DNA from: Methylobacter sp.
Lineage (GTDB): Bacteria; Pseudomonadota; Gammaproteobacteria; Methylococcales; Methylomonadaceae
Direction of reading: 5' to 3'
DNA length: 64,000 nt
Assembly: GCA_023229605.1 (NCBI GenBank)
Contig: JALNYY010000007.1
Coordinates: 1 to 64,000, forward strand
This document shows, piece after piece, positions 1 through 7,935 of the stretch (position 1 is the stretch's first letter; every line of letters starts with the position of its first letter). The notes below the pieces were generated by a model. It saw only the letters and a program-made list of their open reading frames with translations, searched no databases and was not told the DNA's origin. The position numbers were made by a program, and so were the translations under genes.

Positions 1-45
1 AAAAAAGCTTCGCCGCTTTAACGTGGCTAATCACACAAAGTATCA

Positions 46-2049
46 ATGTCCAAATTAAACCCCCAACAACAAGCCGCTGTTAAAGCGATTGATCATCCCT
101 TATTGGTGCTGGCCGGAGCGGGCAGCGGCAAGACGCGGGTGATTACCGAAAAAATCGCTTACCTGGTCAAGCAAGGCCTGCCTGCGCGGCATATCGCGGC
201 GGTAACCTTCACCAACAAAGCCGCGCGGGAAATGAAAAGCCGAGTATCCAAGCTACTGGATGACAAGCAACAGCGCGGCCTGCGGGTATCGACCTTCCAT
301 TCCTTGGGCCTGGACATATTGCGCGCGGAATCCAAGACGCTGGGCTATAAATCAGGTCTGACCCTGTTTGACGAGCAGGACAAGCACACTTTGCTGCGCA
401 ACCTAATCAGCCACGGCGCAAAAGATTGCGACATCGACAACATCGATATTTATTCCCGTCAGATCGGCCAATGGAAAAATGCCTTTGTCACGCCGGAACA
501 ATCCGTGACCATCGCAAAAGCCAACGAATACCCGGCGGCCAACCTGTACATCGACTACACCCGCAGCCTGAAAGCCTACAATGCGGTCGATTTCGACGAC
601 CTGATTCTGTTGCCGGTGCTGCTGTTCCAGCAACACCCGGCCATCCTGGAAAAGTGGCAAAACAAGATCCGCTATCTGCTGGTCGACGAATACCAGGATA
701 CTAATATCACCCAATACCAGCTGGTGCGCCTGATCGCCGGTAACCTGGGCCGGTTTACCGTGGTCGGCGACGACGACCAGTCCATATATGCCTGGCGCGG
801 TGCGCAGCCGGAAAATCTGGCGCAATTGCAAAAAGACTACACCCGCCTGCAAGTCATCAAGCTGGAGCAGAATTACCGTTCCACCCAGCGCATCCTGAAA
901 GTCGCCAACCAGCTGATCGCCAACAACCCCCACGCTTTTGAAAAACGCCTGTGGAGCGAACTGGGCTACGGCGATCCGCTACGGGTTTTAAGCCATAAAG
1001 ACGAACAGATCGAAGCCCAGCAGATCGTGTCCGAGATCATCCATCACAAGTTCAAGACCGGCAGCAATTATCAGGATTATGCGATTTTGTATCGCGGCAA
1101 CCACCAGTCCCGCTTGTTCGAAAAGGGCCTTCGGGAAAACAATATCCCGTATTTCATCAGCGGCAGCACCTCGTTTTTCGCCTATTCGGAAATCAAGGAC
1201 ATCCTCGGCTACCTGCGCCTGTTCGTTAACCAGGACGACGACGCGGCGTTTTTGCGCGTAATCAACACCCCGAAACGGGAAATCGGCCCGAGCACCTTGG
1301 AAAAGCTCGGCGCCTACGCCAACGAGCGGCATATCAGCCTGTTTGCGGCCAGCACCGAGTTCGGCTTGAGCCAAAGACTATCCGAAAAAGCCATGCACCG
1401 GCTAACAAAATTCCGCGACTGGGTCATCGACACTGCAGACCGTATCGAGCGGGGCGATACCTTTGCAGTCATCGAACAGTTCATCGATCAAATCGGCTAT
1501 CCGCAGCATTTGCAGGAAGAAAGCAAAACCAAGGACTCCGCCGACCGCAAGCTAAAAAATGTCTACGAGCTGGTCGAATGGCTAAAACGCATCGCCGACA
1601 AGGAAACCGACGGCCAAAAACCGCTGGCGGAAATCGTCGCCAAAATCATGCTGATGGACATCATGGAACGCAATCAGGAAGACGAGGCCAGCGACCAGGT
1701 CAGCCTGATGACCCTGCACGCCGCCAAGGGACTGGAGTTTCCACATGTATTTTTGATCGGCATCGAAGAAAACATCCTGCCCCATCAAAACAGCATCGAA
1801 ACCGACAATATAGAAGAAGAGCGCCGTCTGGCCTACGTTGGCATCACCCGCGCCCAGCGCACCTGCACCTTCAGCTACTGCACTCATCGCAAACGTTACG
1901 GCGAAGTCGCCGAATGCGAACCCAGCCGGTTTTTAAGCGAATTGCCCGAAGACGACCTGGAATGGGTCAACAAAAAACAGCTGGCCCCGGAAGTCATCAA
2001 AGAGCGCGGCAAAGCGAGTTTGGCGCATTTGAAAACAATGTTGTCGTAA
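46..2049 (+). CDS. rep: ATP-dependent DNA helicase Rep
   Basis: Superfamily 1A 3'-to-5' DNA helicase that helps replication forks past protein blocks. The 667-residue length fits Rep (about 670). Visible motifs in order: Walker A AGAGSGKT at residues 23-30, motif Ia VTFTNKAAREM, Walker B VDEYQDTN near 215, motif III GDDDQSIYAWRGA near 240, motif IV EQNYRS, motif V LHAAKGLEF near 560 and motif VI YVGITRA. It lacks the longer C-terminal tail of UvrD, which favours Rep over UvrD or PcrA. The ATG at 46 begins the conserved MSKLNPQQQAAV amino terminus. The tRNA-Arg gene follows by 32 bases on the same strand. Family assignment is firm; Rep rather than another UvrD-like helicase is likely. Confidence 0.95.
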   Translation: MSKLNPQQQAAVKAIDHPLLVLAGAGSGKTRVITEKIAYLVKQGLPARHIAAVTFTNKAAREMKSRVSKLLDDKQQRGLRVSTFHSLGLDILRAESKTLGYKSGLTLFDEQDKHTLLRNLISHGAKDCDIDNIDIYSRQIGQWKNAFVTPEQSVTIAKANEYPAANLYIDYTRSLKAYNAVDFDDLILLPVLLFQQHPAILEKWQNKIRYLLVDEYQDTNITQYQLVRLIAGNLGRFTVVGDDDQSIYAWRGAQPENLAQLQKDYTRLQVIKLEQNYRSTQRILKVANQLIANNPHAFEKRLWSELGYGDPLRVLSHKDEQIEAQQIVSEIIHHKFKTGSNYQDYAILYRGNHQSRLFEKGLRENNIPYFISGSTSFFAYSEIKDILGYLRLFVNQDDDAAFLRVINTPKREIGPSTLEKLGAYANERHISLFAASTEFGLSQRLSEKAMHRLTKFRDWVIDTADRIERGDTFAVIEQFIDQIGYPQHLQEESKTKDSADRKLKNVYELVEWLKRIADKETDGQKPLAEIVAKIMLMDIMERNQEDEASDQVSLMTLHAAKGLEFPHVFLIGIEENILPHQNSIETDNIEEERRLAYVGITRAQRTCTFSYCTHRKRYGEVAECEPSRFLSELPEDDLEWVNKKQLAPEVIKERGKASLAHLKTMLS

Positions 2050-2081
2050 TTGCAGCGCCGATCGGTTAGAATACACCCTAC

Positions 2082-2158
2082 GCGCCCGTAGCTCAGCTGG
2101 ATAGAGTACAGCCCTCCGAAGGCTGTGGTCGGACGTTCGAATCGTCTCGGGCGCGCCA
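2082..2158 (+). tRNA. tRNA-Arg (anticodon CCG)
   Basis: A complete cloverleaf can be folded by eye. The acceptor arm GCGCCCG pairs with CGGGCGC, followed by discriminator G and an encoded CCA (2156-2158). The D stem is GCTC/GAGT, the anticodon stem CAGCC/GGCTG encloses loop CTCCGAA with anticodon CCG, and the T loop is TTCGAAT. It decodes CGG arginine codons. Degenerate genes lie directly downstream, as is common beside tRNA integration sites, but I found no repeated copy of the tRNA 3' end that would mark an island boundary. Confidence 0.97.
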
Positions 2159-2300
2159 TTTATGCATGAAAATGCGTACTTCATTGATGCTATTCCTATG
2201 AATAGTCAATTCGCATAAGTCATATTTTTCATAACGCTGTCGCATGATGGCTTTATTGCAGGATCAGACATCCCGCAGGGCACTCGCTGGCTTTTAATTT

Positions 2301-2396
2301 GACGGGATGGGCCAAGTGTTAGAAGATATGCAGCGTCAAGGTCATCTACCTGTAGCCTCCATGTTACATGAATTAGGGGGTGCGCTTTCTGTATAA
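2301..2396 (+). pseudogene. 3' remnant of an unidentified gene
   Basis: A 31-codon open stretch ends at TAA 2394-2396 and reads like the C-terminus of a real protein (VLEDMQRQGHLPVASMLHELG). It is closed upstream by an in-frame TAA at 2295, and no good start precedes it. Its stop overlaps the position where the next degenerate gene should start, the arrangement expected of a former two-gene operon. The family is not recognised. It could be a chance reading frame; the argument rests on the overlap geometry and protein-like composition. Confidence 0.3.
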
Positions 2397-3171
2397 CCAT
2401 ACAAGATAACAGCGCGAGCGTAGCAATTTTCTTTGGAGGAAAGCCTGTGTAGGGTCTAAAGGAATAGCGGCTGATTTTGCAGGAAAAGCATTAGAGCAAT
2501 TCCAAAATTTGGTATCAAAAACTTTTGCTAAGAGTGAAATTGGCCAACTTGGAACTAGAGGTAAAGTACCGTTTAAAGCTCAGTCGGAATTAATGGTAAC
2601 TGGTCTGGCTCGAGGCTCGTTTGGTTTCATATTAGATGAAATGTCCGAACAAACTGAACTGGAAGCGTCAGAGTTAAGCCTTGTCATTGACAAAGCAACA
2701 CGCCTTTTACGTGATACCGCAGCACAAGATGAAGCGGTATTTGAGAATTTAGTAGATGAATTGGACGCTAGGACATTACATGCTCTTAAAGATATGTTTT
2801 TCAACTTAGATTCTAATGCTGCCACTATCCGAGTAGTGGAAGGTGATTTAGATATTGTCCTTGATAGCGCCGCAGTACATCGCGGAAAAATCAGGACAGA
2901 AGCGACAATGATCGATGAAGATACTACAGAAGTTTCCGGGGTACTTAAAGGTTTGCTACCAGAACATCGAAAATTTGAAATAATTGACGATTCCGGCAAC
3001 CACGTTTATGGATCGGTAACAAAAGAAGCTGTAGAGCAGTTTGAAACTGCGTCTAAATCTGTAATTGGTAAGCGTTGTACTGCTTCAGTCACCGTTAAAA
3101 CAGTAAAACCTTTAAATCGCCCGCCAAGAGAAGTTGCGCGATTAATTGAATTTCTGAATTTTGAGGCATAA
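2393..3171 (+). pseudogene. Unrecognised gene, start lost and frameshifted
   Basis: From TTG 2509 to TAA 3169-3171 there is an open frame of 220 codons, but homologous-looking reading continues upstream. Going back, the frame is open to GTA 2449 (GSKGIAADFAGKALEQFQN). A different frame supplies the preceding piece from 2393 (TIQDNSASVAIFFGGKPV). The two join if one GT of the GTGTA at 2447-2451 is a duplication. The expected start at 2393 reads ATA, not ATG; a single G-to-A change turning ATGA into ATAA would both destroy this start and change the previous gene's stop from TGA to TAA. The protein is acidic, without membrane segments, and of unknown family. Codon use is AT-richer than the neighbours. 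A truncated product from TTG 2509 cannot be excluded. Confidence 0.55.
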
Positions 3172-3387
3172 CACTTCCATCCACTCTCCCCAAAAATAGC
3201 AAGTGGCCTGGATGGTGCTTGAGGAATCCGGGGCTAATAGCTCTGATCTTGTATCCCGCTCGCTACATACGAACTACGCGATTTTCGAATTCATTAATCG
3301 TGTGGCATCGTGGAATCGGGTTGCTTACACCATCCATTAAATGTAGATTTACCTGTATCAAACAAATCATTATTTCAGGAAGTTTTT

Positions 3388-3665
3388 ATGACTGCTATTA
3401 CATTCGACACTGACCAATTTATCAGCAAACTAATTGCTGCCGGTTTTGAGGCCAAGCAAGCCGAGGCAGTTTCTGGTGCTTTATAAAATCGCGCAAGGTG
3501 AAACTGATTTGGCTAGCGCCCGTGACCTGAGAGAAATGGAATTGCGCCTGGAAGCAAAAATAGACAAGGTAACTTCCGATCTTAAGGTCGATCTTAATTA
3601 AATGGATGGCAGGGGCGTTAGTCGCTCAAGCGGCCGTTATTGCCACGCTGGTTAAACTTTTGTGA
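3388..3665 (+). pseudogene. DUF1640-type coiled-coil protein, frameshifted
   Basis: The ATG at 3388 starts MTAITFDTDQFISKLIAAGF, the recognisable amino terminus of small bacterial DUF1640 (CCDC90-like) proteins. The frame then hits TAA after GAL. Shifting frame at about 3480 restores KIAQGETDLASARDLREME and a coiled coil. A second shift near 3600 restores the family's C-terminal membrane helix (KWMAGALVAQAAVIATLVKL), ending in TGA at 3663-3665. All three family parts (head, coiled coil, membrane anchor) are present in order in different frames, so this is a recently decayed gene rather than a chance match. An AGGA ribosome site precedes the ATG. Confidence 0.75.
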
Positions 3666-3697
3666 TTTATCGGCATTAAACAATCTTGGAAAACAAC

Positions 3698-4561
3698 ATG
3701 AAAGCAGGCATGATCGGTTTGGGTGCGATGGGCATCGGCATGGCGAGAAATACCGCCAAGGCCGGATACTTGACCGGCGTTTATAACCGCACGGCGGCAA
3801 AGGCGAAAAGCCTGTCCGAAGAACTGGATGTGATAGCCTACCATCGGCCGGAAGAGCTCGCCGCGAATGTCGATATAGTGCTGATTTGCGTTTCCGCCGA
3901 TCAGGATGTGCTGGCAATGGTTGAGGCGATAGCCAAAACCGTCAGCCCCGGCACTGTCGTCGTCGACATGTCCACGGTCGGCAGCGACACCGCCAAACAA
4001 GCCGCCGCCATGCTGGCCGAAAAACAGGCGGCTTTTCTCGATGCGCCGGTATCCGGCGGCGTGGAAGGCGCTAAAAACGGCACGCTGGCGATGATGGTCG
4101 GCGGAGATTCGGATGCGCTGGAACAAGCCCGTCCGGTGCTGGAGGCCATGACCGGGCGCATCATGCACATGGGCGCAACCGGTTCAGGCCAAGCCACCAA
4201 AGCGGTCAACCAAATCATGGGCGCAGGCATCAATCAGGCGGTGACTGAAGCACTGGCTTTTGCGCAGGCTCAGGGTTTGCCGATGGAAAAAGTGATCGAA
4301 GTCATCTCCGGCGGCGCATCAGGCAACTGGTTTTTGCAGCATCGCGGCTCCACGATGACCCGGGGCATCTTCGCGCCGGGCTTTAAACTTGCGCTGCACC
4401 ATAAAGACCTGAAAATCTGTCAAAACATGGCAAAGCAATCCGGCGCATCGGCCACGCTGATCGACATGACGATTGCCGATTACGAGAGGTTAATGGCGGA
4501 AGGCTACGGCGATGAGGATATTTCGGCCTTGTATCGATTGAAAGCTGTAGATTCGGATTGA
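3698..4561 (+). CDS. 3-hydroxyisobutyrate dehydrogenase-family oxidoreductase
   Basis: Member of the beta-hydroxyacid dehydrogenase family, which oxidises or reduces small 3-hydroxyacids or semialdehydes with NAD(P). The product is 287 residues, normal for the family. The amino terminus has the dinucleotide motif GLGAMGIGMA. The substrate-binding signature DAPVSGGVEGAKNGTLAMMVGG lies near residue 118 onward, and the catalytic lysine is in GSGQATKAVNQ. The C-terminal helix includes KDLKICQNMA. The ATG at 3698 is preferred to the in-frame TTG at 3686 because it begins right before the Rossmann fold. The physiological substrate (tartronate semialdehyde, hydroxyisobutyrate, succinic semialdehyde) cannot be read from sequence. 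It is separated by 57 bases from rubredoxin and may be read with it. Confidence 0.88.
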   Translation: MKAGMIGLGAMGIGMARNTAKAGYLTGVYNRTAAKAKSLSEELDVIAYHRPEELAANVDIVLICVSADQDVLAMVEAIAKTVSPGTVVVDMSTVGSDTAKQAAAMLAEKQAAFLDAPVSGGVEGAKNGTLAMMVGGDSDALEQARPVLEAMTGRIMHMGATGSGQATKAVNQIMGAGINQAVTEALAFAQAQGLPMEKVIEVISGGASGNWFLQHRGSTMTRGIFAPGFKLALHHKDLKICQNMAKQSGASATLIDMTIADYERLMAEGYGDEDISALYRLKAVDSD

Positions 4562-4618
4562 AAATTAAAATAGACCTGTTAAAGTCAGGCGTGGTTTAAA
4601 CATTAACGGGAAATAATT

Positions 4619-4789
4619 ATGTCTGATTACAAAAGATACCAGTGCGGCGTTTGCGGCCATATTTATGATGAGGCGGAAGGCGATCCGGATTCAGGCATTG
4701 CGCCGGGCACTTTATGGAAAGATATTCCCGACGATTGGCGCTGCCCGGAGTGCGGCGTGGAAAAAAGCGAATATGATTTGCTAGGCTAA
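4619..4789 (+). CDS. Rubredoxin
   Basis: A 56-residue electron carrier, too short for ordinary ORF cut-offs. The iron site is complete: CGVCG at residues 9-13 and CPECG at 42-46, four cysteines binding a single iron. The usual rubredoxin aromatic residues (Tyr7, Tyr16, Trp33, Trp40) and the acidic DDW segment are present. The start ATG follows CGGGAAATAATT, a plausible ribosome site. The gene lies 22 bases before the reductase, and together they form a standard NAD(P)H-to-rubredoxin electron path. The final acceptor is not encoded nearby; alkane hydroxylase genes, a common partner elsewhere, are absent from the window. Confidence 0.96.
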   Translation: MSDYKRYQCGVCGHIYDEAEGDPDSGIAPGTLWKDIPDDWRCPECGVEKSEYDLLG

Positions 4790-4811
4790 TCAATCCTTAG
4801 AGGAGAACGGT

Positions 4812-5924
4812 ATGCGGATTGTCATAATCGGCTCAGGCGTGGCCGGTGTCAGCTTCGCCGAGAAGTACCGCGCGTTATCGGCCGATGAAGACGAGATTAC
4901 GCTGGTCACCAGGGAGCAAGACGGCTATTATTCGCGTCCGCTGCTGTCCCGCGGCTTTAGCAAGGCTGATATTGAACAATCCATCATCCTGAAGCCTTTT
5001 GATAAGTTGCGCGAGAACAACATCAATGTGCTGTGCCGCGTAGAAGTAACGGCCATTAATCGTGTTGATAAATCCATTGCGATTAACGGCCCCTGCCAGG
5101 AAAAAGAGCTGCAATACGATAAGCTGATACTTGCGCCGGGTTCTTCCGCGTTTATTCCTCCGCCGTTCAGGCCTTATGAGAAGCTGTTTTTTTGCCTGAA
5201 CAGCCTGGTCGATTTGAAAGCCTTGCGTAACTTCCGGCAGGGTTTTTTAAGTCAAAACCAACACCCTGACTGGGCGATTGTCGGCGGCGGTTTGATCGGT
5301 TGCGAGGTCGCGTCCGATTTGGCGGCGGCGGGCGATAAGGTCACCCTGTTTCATGCGATGGACCGGTTAATGGAACGCCAACTGGCGGTCGAGGATTCGG
5401 CGTTGTTGCTTAAGGTGTTGCAGGATTCCGGCGTTAAGGTTTTATTAAATCAGGCCGTAAAGGAATTTATCAAGGAAGACGATTGCATGGATGCAGGAGG
5501 TACGACCTCATGGATGGGGGAGGTAGAATCGCGCCTGGAACAGCGACCGAGAGCAACGCAGGGAGCAGTTGCCGGGGACAAGGTTTGCGTAAAAACCGAG
5601 ACGACGGCTTGGTTCGACGGATTGATAGTCGCCTGCGGATTCAAACCGCGTACCGAATTGGCGGAACTTGCAGGATTAGAAACAGGTCGCGGCATCAAGG
5701 TAAATCAGTATTTGCAGACCAGTGACGAGTCCATTTACGCGCTGGGCGATGTGGCCGAGTTGCCGAACGGCAAGCTTTACGCCTTCATTTTGCCGATACG
5801 CAATCAGGCTTTATGGTTGGCGGAATTCCTGGCCGGACAAAAACAGGGAGGCTGGACGCCGCCGGTTTTCACCACCAAAGCCAAAGTGCATGGTTTTGAG
5901 GCGGTTCATCCGTATAATGTTTGA
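4812..5924 (+). CDS. Rubredoxin-NAD(+) reductase-like FAD protein with repeat-encoded insertion
   Basis: Pyridine nucleotide-disulfide oxidoreductase fold that should pass electrons from NAD(P)H to the rubredoxin just upstream. FAD motif IIGSGVAGVSFAE is at residues 4-16, NAD motif VGGGLIGCEVA near 157, and the second FAD motif YALGDVAELPNGK near 315. The start at 4812 has a strong AGAGGAG site. Two oddities stand out. Residues about 225-256 (DCMDAGG to VAGDK) interrupt the NAD domain and are encoded by a copy of a dispersed repeat also seen near 12205-12250. The protein also ends about 40 residues after the last FAD motif region, shorter at the C-terminus than I expect for RubB or NorW types, immediately before a palindromic repeat. 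Activity may be altered or lost; the frame is nevertheless intact. Confidence 0.8.
   Translation: MRIVIIGSGVAGVSFAEKYRALSADEDEITLVTREQDGYYSRPLLSRGFSKADIEQSIILKPFDKLRENNINVLCRVEVTAINRVDKSIAINGPCQEKELQYDKLILAPGSSAFIPPPFRPYEKLFFCLNSLVDLKALRNFRQGFLSQNQHPDWAIVGGGLIGCEVASDLAAAGDKVTLFHAMDRLMERQLAVEDSALLLKVLQDSGVKVLLNQAVKEFIKEDDCMDAGGTTSWMGEVESRLEQRPRATQGAVAGDKVCVKTETTAWFDGLIVACGFKPRTELAELAGLETGRGIKVNQYLQTSDESIYALGDVAELPNGKLYAFILPIRNQALWLAEFLAGQKQGGWTPPVFTTKAKVHGFEAVHPYNV
5486..5578 (+). repeat. Dispersed repeat inside a coding sequence
   Basis: The segment begins CATGGATGCAGGAGGTA (5486-5502), repeats a near copy CATGGATGGGGGAGGTA (5509-5525), and ends with GAGCAACGCAGGGAGCAG then TTGCCGGGGA. The reverse complement of 12205-12250 contains the same blocks in the same order (CATGGATGCAGGAGGTAGAG, CAACGCAGGAGCAGTTGCCG). 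It therefore belongs to a repeat family that is intergenic elsewhere, here carried in frame through the rubredoxin reductase. Confidence 0.7.
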
Positions 5925-5931
5925 TACAATC

Positions 5932-5983
5932 AGGCGAATGGCAAAGGGCGAAAAAAACGCTTTTTGCCCTTTGCCATTCGCCT
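5932..5983. repeat. Palindromic hairpin repeat before bluB
   Basis: An 18-base arm (5932-5949, AGGCGAATGGCAAAGGGC) is perfectly matched by its inverted copy at 5966-5983. Five more A/T pairs lie inside the arms and the loop is short. It fills the gap between the reductase stop and bluB, so it could act as a terminator or processing site for the upstream rubredoxin unit. Its wording (GGCAAAGGGCGAA, TTCGCC) resembles the hairpins near 17031 and 24795. Confidence 0.75.
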
Positions 5984-5995
5984 TTCGCCTATAAC

Positions 5996-6649
5996 ATGAC
6001 CCAAAACCGATACTCTGACGCGGAGTGCGCCGCAGTCTATCGAGCCATTTATGAGCGCCGCGATATGCGCCATTTTTTGCCCGACCCAATCGAGCACGAT
6101 CTGTTGCTTCGTCTGCTTAATGCCGCGCATCACGCGCCCAGCGTCGGTTTTATGCAGCCGTGGCGGTTTATGCGCATCAGCTGCCCGGACCTTCGGAAAT
6201 CCATACACGCATTGGTCGAACAGGAACGAATCCTGACCGCCAAGGCCTTAGACGAGCGCGAAGACGAGTTTATGAAGCTGAAAGTGGAAGGCATACTGGA
6301 ATGCCCGGAAGTGCTGGTTGCTGCGTTATGCGAGCAGCGGGAACACCATATCTTCGGTCGCCGCACCCTGCCGGAAATGGATTTGGCGTCGCTGGCCTGC
6401 GCGATACAAAACATGTGGCTGTCGGCAAGAGCGGAAGGCATAGGTCTCGGTTGGGTGTCGATGTTCGAGCCGGAGGCCCTGAAAACCCTGTTAAACATGC
6501 CCGAAGACAGTCAGCCGTTCGCGGTTTTATGCCTGGGGCATGTCGATAAATTCTACGACAGGCCGATGCTGGAACAGGAGCAATGGGCTGATCGTAAAGA
6601 CCTTAAAGATTTATTATTTGAAAACGTTTGGAATACACCGTGCCGTTAA
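5996..6649 (+). CDS. bluB: 5,6-dimethylbenzimidazole synthase BluB
   Basis: Flavin-destructase of the nitroreductase fold that turns reduced FMN and oxygen into 5,6-dimethylbenzimidazole, the lower ligand of vitamin B12. The product has 217 residues, typical for BluB. The amino-terminal RRDMRHFLPDP and the segment PSVGFMQPWRF are characteristic, as are LWLSARAEGIGLGWVSMF (with N-terminal M instead of L at 6416) and the C-terminal LCLGHVDKFYDRP. The ATG at 5996 is chosen because earlier in-frame codons fall inside the palindromic repeat. It is followed directly by cobT, whose product activates this base, so pathway context supports the call. It needs oxygen, pointing to aerobic growth. Confidence 0.94.
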   Translation: MTQNRYSDAECAAVYRAIYERRDMRHFLPDPIEHDLLLRLLNAAHHAPSVGFMQPWRFMRISCPDLRKSIHALVEQERILTAKALDEREDEFMKLKVEGILECPEVLVAALCEQREHHIFGRRTLPEMDLASLACAIQNMWLSARAEGIGLGWVSMFEPEALKTLLNMPEDSQPFAVLCLGHVDKFYDRPMLEQEQWADRKDLKDLLFENVWNTPCR

Positions 6650-7674
6650 ATTTTGTGATACCCCCGCTCAAATCAACACTTAGCGCTGCTTTACAAGCCA
6701 AAATCGACCAGAAAACCAAGCCGCTGGGTTCCCTGGGGCAACTGGAATCCCTGGCGTTACAGATCGGGCGCTGTCAAAACAACCTGACCCCCAGTTTAAA
6801 TAAGCCGTGCATCCTCATTTTCGCCGGAGATCACGGCATTGTTGAAGCCGGGGTCAGCGCTTATCCGCAAGCCGTCACCGCGCAAATGGTCGCCAATTTT
6901 TTGGCCGGGGGCGCGGCGATCAGCGTTTTGGCGCGGCAACACGATATAGAACTATTGATTGTCGATGCGGGCGTCAACGCTGATTTGGATAGCCACCCCA
7001 AGCTGATCGATGCAAAAATCGGTAAAGGCACCCAAAACTTTTTAACCGATCCTGCGATGACCGCCGAAGAATGCGGCAAAGCCCTGCAAGCGGGAGCGGA
7101 TCAGGTTCTGCGGCAACATCAAGGCGGCTGTAACTGCATCGGCTTTGGCGAAATGGGCATCGGCAACACCTCATCCGCCGCATTGCTGATGCACCGTTTA
7201 ACCGGCCTGTCGTTAGTGCGCTGCGTAGGCCGCGGCACCGGTTTAAACGACAGGCAGTTGCAACATAAGGTAACGATATTGCAGCGGGCGTTAAATCAGC
7301 ATAGAGGCGCAACAGAGCCTTTAGACGTGTTGGCCACGTTCGGCGGTTTTGAAGTTGCGATGATGGTTGGCGCCTATCTAAAAGCCGCCGAACTGGGCAT
7401 GCTTATTTTGGTTGATGGCTTTATTGCCGGCACAGCGCTGTTAGTCGCCGGCAGGCTGCATCCACAAGTGCTGGATTATTGCGTGTTCAGCCACGTTTCC
7501 AATGAGCAGGGACATCAGACTTTATTGCATCAGTTCAAGGCAAAAGCCTTGCTGGATCTTGAACTGCGCTTGGGCGAAGGTTCCGGCATTGCATTGGCCT
7601 ACCCGCTGGTGAAATCGGCTGTCGTGTTTTTGAACGAGATGGCGACGTTTGCTGAGGCTGGGGTTGATCATTAA
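6640..7674 (+). CDS. cobT: Nicotinate-nucleotide--dimethylbenzimidazole phosphoribosyltransferase
   Basis: Makes alpha-ribazole 5'-phosphate from dimethylbenzimidazole and nicotinate mononucleotide for the nucleotide loop of cobalamin. Conserved blocks include KPLGSLGQLE near residue 25, FAGDHGIVEAGVSAYP near 60, the GEMGIGNTSSAA segment near 170 and the C-terminal LRLGEGSGIALAYPLV that carries the catalytic glutamate. The exact start is uncertain. GTG 6640 has GGAA at a fair distance upstream; TTG 6628 would add four residues. Either overlaps the end of bluB, implying translational coupling. Length (344 or 348) is normal. Confidence 0.95.
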   Translation: MPLNFVIPPLKSTLSAALQAKIDQKTKPLGSLGQLESLALQIGRCQNNLTPSLNKPCILIFAGDHGIVEAGVSAYPQAVTAQMVANFLAGGAAISVLARQHDIELLIVDAGVNADLDSHPKLIDAKIGKGTQNFLTDPAMTAEECGKALQAGADQVLRQHQGGCNCIGFGEMGIGNTSSAALLMHRLTGLSLVRCVGRGTGLNDRQLQHKVTILQRALNQHRGATEPLDVLATFGGFEVAMMVGAYLKAAELGMLILVDGFIAGTALLVAGRLHPQVLDYCVFSHVSNEQGHQTLLHQFKAKALLDLELRLGEGSGIALAYPLVKSAVVFLNEMATFAEAGVDH

Positions 7675-7722
7675 AATCGGTTAAAGCTGTATTTATCTTT
7701 TTAAACTCTCGGAGATACAACC

Positions 7723-7935
7723 ATGCTTAGCAGCCAAGAGCTTTACCAACAGGTTAGCCGTTTACCTCCATTAGAAAAATTACGTTTAGCAGAATTATTA
7801 CTTGCCGATTTGGATACGCCCAACCCGGAAATCGATGCTATCTGGCGTGAAGAGGCACAAAAAAGATGGAAGGCCTATAAAGCGGGTGAGCAGAAAACAG
7901 TAAGCTACGAAGCGGTTATGCAAAAATACAAATGA
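7723..7935 (+). CDS. Addiction-module antitoxin (short RelB/TIGR02574-like)
   Basis: A 70-residue protein with the pattern of small addiction-module antitoxins: an amino-terminal helix pair (LSSQELYQQVSRLPPLEKLRLAELLLADL), a W-R-E-E-A-Q-K-R linker and a lysine-rich tail that would wrap the toxin. A CGGAGATA ribosome site precedes the ATG. It overlaps the toxin ATG by four bases (ATGA), the usual antitoxin-first order. It is inserted between cobT and cobS, with an AT-richer composition than its neighbours, suggesting acquisition. No operator was identified. Confidence 0.85.
   Translation: MLSSQELYQQVSRLPPLEKLRLAELLLADLDTPNPEIDAIWREEAQKRWKAYKAGEQKTVSYEAVMQKYK

Noticed and set aside
2206..2400. 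64-codon minus-strand frame after tRNA-Arg
   Set aside because: Composition is not protein-like and the plus strand carries a better explained gene remnant.
3219..3413. 64-codon plus-strand frame between the two pseudogenes
   Set aside because: No ribosome site or protein-like pattern, and it runs into the better supported DUF1640 start.
2082..3700. Integrated island bounded by a repeated tRNA 3' end
   Set aside because: No second copy of the tRNA 3' segment was seen downstream and no integrase gene is present, so an active island is not supported.
4561..6000. Cobalamin riboswitch upstream of the B12 genes
   Set aside because: I looked for a B12-box-like conserved core before the rubredoxin gene and before bluB and found none; the gaps are too short or filled by the palindrome.
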